Source: an uncultured Polynucleobacter sp. (GTDB lineage Bacteria; Pseudomonadota; Gammaproteobacteria; Burkholderiales; Burkholderiaceae). Taken from it: 11,078 nucleotides of DNA. Below, piece by piece: positions 6,005-11,078 of this stretch (position 1 is its first letter; each line of letters opens with the position of its first letter). The stretch lies in the NCBI GenBank assembly GCA_937996825.1, contig CALKUJ010000402.1, positions 1 to 11,078 on the forward strand, written 5' to 3'. Under the pieces are notes generated by a model. The model ran no database searches, was not told the DNA's origin, and saw only the letters and a list, made by a program, of their open reading frames with translations. The position numbers and the translations under genes are program-made.

Positions 6005-8752
6005 TTGAAACAAAGTAGAGAAGAAATCACGTTGCAAAGCATTTGGTGTCCCTCAACATTTGGGCGGTTTTTTACAAGATCGCCTGTTTGGTCGTTGTCG
6101 TTAGTAAGTGATCAATATCAACTCAAATTGGGCGTTGACAGCCTAGCTGGTCCAATTCCAGAGCTTGAAAAGGCGAAGGTCGCATACGGTATTTTCTGGG
6201 CTAGCGTTACTGTGCAAGTGAGTGGGTTTGGAAAGGTTGAAATTGATGGCATACCCAATGCCCGTGCAAGAGAGCTATTTGAAACTGTTGCTGTAGAAGC
6301 GAAACGTATACGCATCTCTCAGTTAATTAAAAATTTCGCAACTGCAGTAGAGCCGGTTGTTTCTTGGGTTGCGAATGCACGAACTGCAAGCAAGCAGCAG
6401 TTTCAAAGCAAGGGTTGGTTAACGCGAGATTTTTCAAAAAAATTGACTGAGCTAAAACCTAGCGGATTAAATGAACTGCTGAGTGAGCCAGAAGTTGTAA
6501 AGCATCTTGAAACTTTGGAGCCGCCTATTCAAGACGCGATCGCACTCTGGCAGAAAGACTTTTCTAAAGTCGCTGATGCTGCTAATGAGAGCTTTCTTAC
6601 TCGGGAGCTGCTTAGCTCCAAAGACTTCTTGGATCAAGTTGAGAAATCACCGTTAACGGAGGAGCAAGCGAAAGCAGTTTTATGCTTTGATAATCGAGTC
6701 TTACTTGTTGCTTCAGCTGGTTCAGGCAAAACTTCTACGATGGTTGCCAAGGCTGGTTATGCACTGAAGAAGGGCTATTTTTCTGCTGAAAAAATACTGC
6801 TCCTAGCATTCAATAGAGATGCAGCGTCAGAGTTACGGCAGCGAATTAAAGAGAGACTTGAGCCGCAAGGGCTGCAAGTTGAAGGACTCTCGGCAAAAAC
6901 GTTTCATGCTTTTGGTCTAGAGATTATTGGTGAAGCTACTGGTAAAAAACCATCCTTAGCGTCTTGGTTAGAGAGTGGACAAGACTTAGAAATACTTCTT
7001 GATATCGTTGATCATATAAAAGATCGCAATCCTGATTTTCGAGTCAAGTGGGATTTGTTCCGAATAGTTTTGGGTGAGGATTTACCTGAGTTTGGTCAGG
7101 AGGAAGAGTCACCTGATTCTTGGGACAAGGAAAGCAAAGAGTCTGGATTTAGAACATTGCAGAATGAGGTTGTCAAAAGCCGTGGTGAGCAACTAATTGC
7201 TAATTGGCTTTTCTACAACGGCGTTAGCTACAAGTATGAGTCCGACTACCGCATTGACACTGCAGATGCAAAACACCGACAGTACAAGCCTGATTTTTAT
7301 TTTCCCGACATAGACGTTTATCTAGAGCATTGGGCTGTAGATGAAAACGGAGAACCTCCGCCGGAATTTGAAGGTTACAAGGAGGGCATGGCTTGGAAAC
7401 GTCAGCTTCATGCCACTAACGAAACAACACTACTTGAAACAACTATGGCTGAGTTGTGGAGTGGCAAAGCGTTTGCGTACTTGTCGCAAGAGCTGACACG
7501 GCTCGGAATTACGTTAGACCCCAATCCAGATCGAGAGGTTGAAGGACGTAAGCCGATAGAGGCTCCGCGTTTGGTTCGAACCTATAGGGCATTTCTAACT
7601 CATACCAAAAGCAATCGCTTGACGATTGATGATCTCAAGCAGCGTCTAGAAAGCAAATCCGCAGGACATTTCTACTATCGCCACAAAGTGTTTATAGAGC
7701 TGTTCGAAGAAATCTGGAAAGGATGGGAAGAAAGACTTCAATCTGAGCGTTGCATTGATTTTGAAGACATGCTGAACTCAGCTGCTGACTGTATTGAATC
7801 TGGCAACTGGAAAAGTCCTTACGAGCTCGTCATGGTGGATGAGTTTCAAGATGTAAGTCAAGCTAGGGCTCGTTTAATTGCAGGACTACTAAGAGAAAAA
7901 AACAAACATCTGTTTGCTGTGGGCGATGATTGGCAAAGTATCAACAGGTTCGCAGGTTCAGACTTGAGTGTCATGACTGAGTTCGAGAATTTATTTGGTA
8001 AAGCTGTGACGCTTAAGCTCGAAAAAACCTTTAGATGCCCTCAATCGTTGTGTGATATCAGTGGCAATTTCGTACAGAAAAATCCTCGTCAGCTAAAGAA
8101 GAAAGTTGCTTCTGAGCAAAAGGCTGAAGACCAGCCTGTAAAGATCATTCGTGTTGATGATGAGTTCAAGATACGTTCTGCCATTGCAAGGCGTATTGAT
8201 GAACTCACAGCTCTGAAAAATTTATCAGATAAGCCTTTAAAAATCTATGTTCTTGGGCGTTATAGAAAAGAGCGAGAGTATTTGCCAACAAACTTAAATC
8301 CCAACGTCGAAGTAGAGTTTGTTACAGCACATTCGTCCAAAGGTTTAGAAGCTGACCATGTCATCATTCCAAAGATGACATCTGAAACTTTGGGTTTTCC
8401 AAGTCAAGTGGCAGATGATCCTGTGCTTCAACTTGCTATGCCTAGTGAGGACTCTTATGAGTTTTCTGAAGAGCGACGTTTGTTTTATGTTGCCTTAACA
8501 AGAGCCAAGTCAACAGTAACGTTGATTACTGTTGCACACAAAGAGTCGTCATTCATCACGGAATTGGTCAGAGATGAGGGGATTCCAGTTCAATCTGCAG
8601 ATGGTAAATTGGAGTCATCTGCTGTTTGCTCTAGGTGTCAACGGGGCTTTTTAGTTCAGCGAAAAGGCCCGTATGGAATTTTTCTTGGTTGCAGTCGGTT
8701 CCCTAGGTGTGGCTACACAGAGAAAATTAGGACATCTGCAACTGTTAGGTAG
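6005..8752 (+). CDS. UvrD/HelD-like superfamily 1 helicase with nuclease-like insertion and zinc finger
   Basis: This 915-residue protein unwinds DNA using ATP by family. Residues 18-100 resemble the N-terminal domain of helicase IV (HelD). Helicase motifs are Walker A ASAGSGKTS (236-244), TFHAFG (299-304), Walker B VDEFQD (611-616), GDDWQSINRF (640-649), TAHSSKGLEADHVII (774-788) and RRLFYVALTRAK (824-835). Between the helicase subdomains lies a segment (about 385-485) with EQLIANWLFYNGV, KPDFYFP and YLEHW, a PD-(D/E)xK-nuclease-like pattern common in such helicases. The C-terminus has four cysteines (875, 878, 896, 902), as in topoisomerase-type zinc fingers. No ATG exists in the first 245 residues, so the start must be a TTG: 6005 as given, or 6032 with a purine-rich AGAGAAG upstream. 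It is longer than E. coli HelD (~684 aa). A role in DNA repair or in phage DNA attack is possible. Confidence 0.88.
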   Translation: MKQSREEITLQSIWCPSTFGRFFTRSPVWSLSLVSDQYQLKLGVDSLAGPIPELEKAKVAYGIFWASVTVQVSGFGKVEIDGIPNARARELFETVAVEAKRIRISQLIKNFATAVEPVVSWVANARTASKQQFQSKGWLTRDFSKKLTELKPSGLNELLSEPEVVKHLETLEPPIQDAIALWQKDFSKVADAANESFLTRELLSSKDFLDQVEKSPLTEEQAKAVLCFDNRVLLVASAGSGKTSTMVAKAGYALKKGYFSAEKILLLAFNRDAASELRQRIKERLEPQGLQVEGLSAKTFHAFGLEIIGEATGKKPSLASWLESGQDLEILLDIVDHIKDRNPDFRVKWDLFRIVLGEDLPEFGQEEESPDSWDKESKESGFRTLQNEVVKSRGEQLIANWLFYNGVSYKYESDYRIDTADAKHRQYKPDFYFPDIDVYLEHWAVDENGEPPPEFEGYKEGMAWKRQLHATNETTLLETTMAELWSGKAFAYLSQELTRLGITLDPNPDREVEGRKPIEAPRLVRTYRAFLTHTKSNRLTIDDLKQRLESKSAGHFYYRHKVFIELFEEIWKGWEERLQSERCIDFEDMLNSAADCIESGNWKSPYELVMVDEFQDVSQARARLIAGLLREKNKHLFAVGDDWQSINRFAGSDLSVMTEFENLFGKAVTLKLEKTFRCPQSLCDISGNFVQKNPRQLKKKVASEQKAEDQPVKIIRVDDEFKIRSAIARRIDELTALKNLSDKPLKIYVLGRYRKEREYLPTNLNPNVEVEFVTAHSSKGLEADHVIIPKMTSETLGFPSQVADDPVLQLAMPSEDSYEFSEERRLFYVALTRAKSTVTLITVAHKESSFITELVRDEGIPVQSADGKLESSAVCSRCQRGFLVQRKGPYGIFLGCSRFPRCGYTEKIRTSATVR

Positions 8753-8755
8753 GAG

Positions 8756-8818
8756 TCCAAAAACGTACGATTTAACCCATCGGGCGTATTGCTTTCTGTA
8801 ACTCTCAAAATGAGAGTT
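8756..8818. repeat. Repeat copy 3: near-full duplicate of the infA terminator region
   Basis: Bases 8756-8816 align to 906-966 without gaps, with 56 of 61 identical. The core inverted repeat is complete: AACTCTCA (8800-8807), AAA, TGAGAGTT (8811-8818). Three of the five changes fall in the terminator stem, leaving it with a mismatch and a wobble pair. It has therefore decayed as a terminator while the core is intact, which suggests selection or recent use of the core. It separates the helicase module from the DUF262-HEPN pair. Confidence 0.8.
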
Positions 8819-8819
8819 G

Positions 8820-8835
8820 ATAGTTGGTCAACTAT
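8820..8835. terminator. Small inverted repeat between convergent genes
   Basis: ATAGTTG and CAACTAT flank a 2-base GT spacer, and the right arm includes the stop codon of the minus-strand HEPN gene. It lies between the ends of two convergent genes, where a shared terminator would be expected. It is short and AT-rich and has only a brief T run, so strength is doubtful. Confidence 0.35.
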
Positions 8836-9473
8836 ACTTTTAGTGCAAGGATTCTTTTGTCTAAATCCTCTAGTCCGACGAGCAGGTTTTCAACTGTATC
8901 AAGTTCGGTTTTTGGGTTAATCGCTGTAGTTGTCTTTTTTGAGTTGTGTGCTAACTCCCCACGACTTCTTCCGAAACTATCTAGGTTTGCAATCCAAGAT
9001 GAATCAAGTTCTGCAGGATCAATCCCTGCAGGCATCACAAGCACCAGCAGGTTTGCTTCACGAACGCCATGATTGTCTTTGATGCGTTGAATAAACTGTG
9101 ATTGCGCCAAGTCAATAATTTGATTTATGGATTCTTTTACTTTTGTTCGGCTTCTGGCTATCCGAATGATTTCATCGTTTGAAATAGAATCATCCACACT
9201 CCAGCCGGAATGATAAGCCGCCAAAAAAGAAATTAAAGGTTGGGAGCTTTTTTTAGTGTTTTTCCAATTCTTAATGGCCGTAGTTACGGTTTCCCTAGCC
9301 TGATCTTCAATAAAAGCTTCAATTTCAGCGTGAGCTAACAGACGATAACCTTTTGCACGATCAATTTGTCTGTCAGAGTAATCCCCTGTTTTCGAAAAAT
9401 TGATAGGGAGGAAATGTCTGCGAAGTTCGTTGAGTCGTGTTTTTAATTCACGAAATCTCTTAGACGATGGCAT
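8832..9473 (-). CDS. HEPN-domain protein of the RiboL-PSP/MAE_28990-like type
   Basis: This 213-residue soluble, mostly helical protein has an RAKGYRLLAHAEIEAFIED helix (39-57), of the kind that opens HEPN domains in the RiboL-PSP/MAE_28990 group. A late SRGELAHNS motif (170-178) has Arg171 and His176 in the Rx4H spacing of HEPN ribonucleases. An Asn-to-Gly change after Arg makes it a non-classical form, but Rx4-6H is accepted for the superfamily. It starts 7 bases after the stop of the DUF262 gene, so the two are one operon. From memory, HEPN genes of this kind are recurrently paired with DUF262 genes in predicted defence or toxin-antitoxin loci. Target and activity are inferred; the protein is distinct in sequence from the HEPN protein of the KAP operon. 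Confidence 0.75.
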   Translation of the reverse strand: MPSSKRFRELKTRLNELRRHFLPINFSKTGDYSDRQIDRAKGYRLLAHAEIEAFIEDQARETVTTAIKNWKNTKKSSQPLISFLAAYHSGWSVDDSISNDEIIRIARSRTKVKESINQIIDLAQSQFIQRIKDNHGVREANLLVLVMPAGIDPAELDSSWIANLDSFGRSRGELAHNSKKTTTAINPKTELDTVENLLVGLEDLDKRILALKV

Positions 9474-9480
9474 ATAACGC

Positions 9481-10668
9481 TCAAATTATTCTGTTGTCTC
9501 GAAGCTCTGGAACATGCATAGTTGTACCAAGTACCTCGTTAAGCTTCCTGCTCCAAACAGAGATGCGTGTGTGAGTCGCACCCAAACTTTTAGTAGTTGA
9601 CTCAATTGATGTTTTGAAGTCGGCGTTTGTCATGCATAAATCTTTAAATGCAGCTTCTATCAATGCCTCTTTCCCGCGTGCAGCAACTCTGCTTTCTTCT
9701 TGTGAGAACGTGAGAGTCATGATGTCAAAAATCGCTCTATTAAATCTTGTTTCATAGTTACCATCTACCCATTTTCTGTAGCTGTTTTGGCTAAAAATCG
9801 ATTTTGTTGCAGTATGTGATGCTTCCAGTTCGACGACCTGATTTCTTAATAATTGACATTTCTCGTCCCAGTTGAGATTCAACTTTTTACAAGTTTCATC
9901 CAAGAATTGTTTCAAGCCACCTGTGTATTGATCCAGATAATTCTTGAATGCGATGTAGCGGAGTAAAAGCTCTGCATCACGCATCCTAAAGTCAGGCTTG
10001 CTGATGTTCAAAATTTCTCTAATCGAATTAGATTCAGAAGATGCCTCATCCAAAAACGAGACAAAATTTCCTGGATGCAATGCTTGTCTAAGCTCTTGAG
10101 GGGATAGAGGGACGCTGCCAGTATTTAGGCGAAGAAAGATGTGATAAAGAAACTCTTCTGTGGGCCAATTCTTGATAACAACGGTTCGTATCGGCTGGTT
10201 TTCGAATGATGACAAATCGTCGTAATGATCCAGACTGTTCCTAAGCCCTTCAAGGTTTAGTCCTGAAAGGTCATGACGAATTTCTAGCTTCGATAGTTTT
10301 AATGTGTTGTAGAGGGGGTCATCTTGTAGAGCAGCGAACTGCCGAATGCTAAGCAATCGTTGTTTTCCATCAAGAACAATGTATGAGCCGCGTCGTTCTT
10401 TAGATTCAGCCAAAACAATTTGAGGAACTGGCAATCCCAGAATTAAAGACTCAATGTATTTGCTCTTTCTTCCTTTATCCCATGCATCTCTGCGTTGAAA
10501 TTTCGGGTTAAGTTGAATATTCCCTTTGTTTATTTGACTAATGATTGTTTCAACAGTCCAGTCGTTGCCACTCAGCACTGCTGATGAAATCGACGTTTGC
10601 TCTAGAGCGCCAAGATCTTCATCGTTCTCTAATTGATCTTCGTATTCTGAAAATTCTGAATTTTTCAT
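9481..10668 (-). CDS. DUF262-domain protein (ParB/Srx-like fold)
   Basis: This 395-residue soluble protein has the DUF262 signature at its N-terminal third: ISQINKGNIQLNPKFQRRDA, then YIESLILGLPVPQIVLAE, then VLDGKQRLLSI with the DGxQR motif at about residues 100-104. DUF262 domains have a ParB/sulfiredoxin-like fold and act as nucleotide-binding or hydrolysing modules, for example in GmrSD-type restriction. Here there is no C-terminal HNH nuclease (DUF1524) motif, so cleavage would need a partner, plausibly the HEPN protein 7 bases downstream. I chose ATG 10668; an in-frame TTG at 10674 adds two residues, and neither has a strong ribosome site. The acidic N-terminal tail (residues 1-20) is poorly conserved in kind. 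Confidence 0.85.
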   Translation of the reverse strand: MKNSEFSEYEDQLENDEDLGALEQTSISSAVLSGNDWTVETIISQINKGNIQLNPKFQRRDAWDKGRKSKYIESLILGLPVPQIVLAESKERRGSYIVLDGKQRLLSIRQFAALQDDPLYNTLKLSKLEIRHDLSGLNLEGLRNSLDHYDDLSSFENQPIRTVVIKNWPTEEFLYHIFLRLNTGSVPLSPQELRQALHPGNFVSFLDEASSESNSIREILNISKPDFRMRDAELLLRYIAFKNYLDQYTGGLKQFLDETCKKLNLNWDEKCQLLRNQVVELEASHTATKSIFSQNSYRKWVDGNYETRFNRAIFDIMTLTFSQEESRVAARGKEALIEAAFKDLCMTNADFKTSIESTTKSLGATHTRISVWSRKLNEVLGTTMHVPELRDNRII

Positions 10669-10684
10669 TTGCAATCGTCGTACT

Positions 10685-10713
10685 TTTAATGTTTGTTAAG
10701 CAGTCTACGTCAA
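10685..10713 (-). promoter_or_regulatory. Candidate promoter for the DUF262-HEPN pair
   Basis: On the minus strand TTGACG (10708-10713) precedes, by 17 bases, an ATTAAA (10685-10690). The -35 matches 5 of 6 consensus bases but the -10 only 3 of 6. The -10 would sit about 17 bases from the start codon, giving a very short leader. Confidence 0.28.
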
Positions 10714-10761
10714 ATTTATAAGAAATTAAATGATGGATTTCTCGGTGATGCACCTTATTTA

Positions 10762-10774
10762 CCCGCTCTGCGGG
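10762..10774. repeat. GC-rich hairpin between DUF262 and the recombinase
   Basis: CCCGC (10762-10766) and GCGGG (10770-10774) form a perfect 5-bp stem with a TCT loop in AT-rich surroundings. No T run follows on either strand, so a structural or recombination-site role is more likely than termination. Confidence 0.4.
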
Positions 10775-10796
10775 CCAAGTTAGGTCTTGCAATCTA

Positions 10797-10842
10797 AGTT
10801 GGCAAAGTCCCGCCCATTTACTCGGGCTCAGGTTGCCCAACT
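10797..10842. repeat. Nested inverted repeats upstream of the recombinase
   Basis: An outer stem pairs AGTTGGCAA (10797-10805) with TTGCCCAACT (10833-10842), with one bulged base. Inside it CCCG (10809-10812) pairs with CGGG (10823-10826). Such nested stems are suited to folded single-stranded DNA or RNA. Position next to a recombinase start suggests an attachment or regulatory site, which is inference. Confidence 0.4.
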
Positions 10843-10999
10843 GCACACGCGAAATTACGCTTTGCGTTTTGGGCAAAACTTGAAGCAAACGCAGAATGAT
10901 TTTTTGCACTTGGCGCACAGCCTACAAACTGCAACATCCCGCACGCCATCGCTACTCAGCCAGCTTGACCTAACTAATCGCAAGCGAACAACGCACCAC

Positions 11000-11078
11000 A
11001 TGCGTGACGGTGAAGTAGTGTTGTATCTCAGACCCACAAGCCGAGTTTGGCAAGTTCGTTACAAACTGTTTGATCGCA
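11000..11078 (+). CDS. Phage-type tyrosine recombinase/integrase, N-terminus (partial)
   Basis: The frame from ATG 11000 runs to the right edge as MRDGEVVLYLRPTSRVW followed by QVRYKLFDR. I recognise this, from memory, as the N-terminus of a family of site-specific integrases of betaproteobacterial islands and prophages (DGEVVLY, RPxSxxWQVRYKL). The catalytic R-HxxR-Y residues would be outside the window, so the call rests on this short motif. The frame stays open upstream to a stop at 10781, and the residues before the ATG (including LLSQLDLTNRKRTTHH) could belong to the protein if it starts at a TTG such as 10910, 10799 or 10787. No good ribosome site decides this. It is divergent from the DUF262 gene and is the natural candidate for mobilising the island. 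Confidence 0.6.
   Translation, partial: MRDGEVVLYLRPTSRVWQVRYKLFDR

Noticed and set aside
906..8818. CRISPR array
   Set aside because: The repeat copies are kilobases apart with genes between them, vary in length, and have no regular spacers.
10749..10843. tRNA or other known RNA gene in the structured region before the recombinase
   Set aside because: There are stems, but no cloverleaf with a T-loop GTTC-type motif could be built, and no known RNA family is recognisable.
10855..11037. Minus-strand cysteine-rich 60-aa frame (CRLCAKCKKSFCVCFKFC)
   Set aside because: The run of cysteines is striking, but the frame lies opposite the integrase-like frame, has no ribosome site I can see, and the rest of it is not protein-like. 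It is best read as a shadow.

Overview
The window looks like a chromosome segment of a moderate-GC betaproteobacterium, probably Burkholderiales/Comamonadaceae-like. The main evidence is a long-tailed second-copy translation initiation factor IF-1 (infA), preceded by a small conserved-looking protein I associate with that group from memory. The right edge enters what looks like the N-terminus of a phage-type tyrosine recombinase. Between these two lies about 10 kb of accessory genes that reads as a small defence-like island.

Layout, left to right. (1) 1-900: leader region with a candidate promoter and inverted repeat, a 78-aa small protein, infA and its strong intrinsic terminator. (2) 1087-1305: a 65-aa minus-strand protein ending at a perfect 24-bp palindrome. 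(3) 1448-3857: a compact plus-strand operon of a KAP-type P-loop NTPase, a one-pass membrane protein, and a zinc-finger-like protein carrying a canonical HEPN motif (RNxxxH). The second and third genes overlap by ATGA. (4) 3990-4541: a minus-strand DUF2939-like membrane-anchored protein. (5) 4709-8752: two small membrane proteins followed by a 915-aa UvrD/HelD-like helicase with an internal nuclease-like insertion and a C-terminal four-cysteine zinc finger. (6) 8832-10668: a minus-strand pair of a DUF262 (ParB/Srx-like) protein and a second, different HEPN-type protein. (7) 10784-11078: structured DNA and the start of the recombinase.

The modules are separated by copies of one repeat, which is the most striking non-coding signal. 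The infA terminator region (906-966) recurs at 8756-8816 with 56 of 61 bases identical and no gaps. Its right part recurs at 3931-3969 (35 of 39), and a half copy lies at 4602-4626. All full copies share a core inverted repeat, AACTCTCA-AAA-TGAGAG(TT). The copies lie between functional modules, as expected if the 3' end of infA is an attachment site where elements accreted in tandem. This is inference; the recombinase at the right edge is the obvious candidate enzyme.

Functionally, the island carries two unrelated ATPase/ParB-plus-HEPN combinations and one helicase-nuclease, an arrangement typical of anti-phage gene clusters. The KAP + membrane protein + zinc-HEPN trio is the best candidate for an undescribed system.
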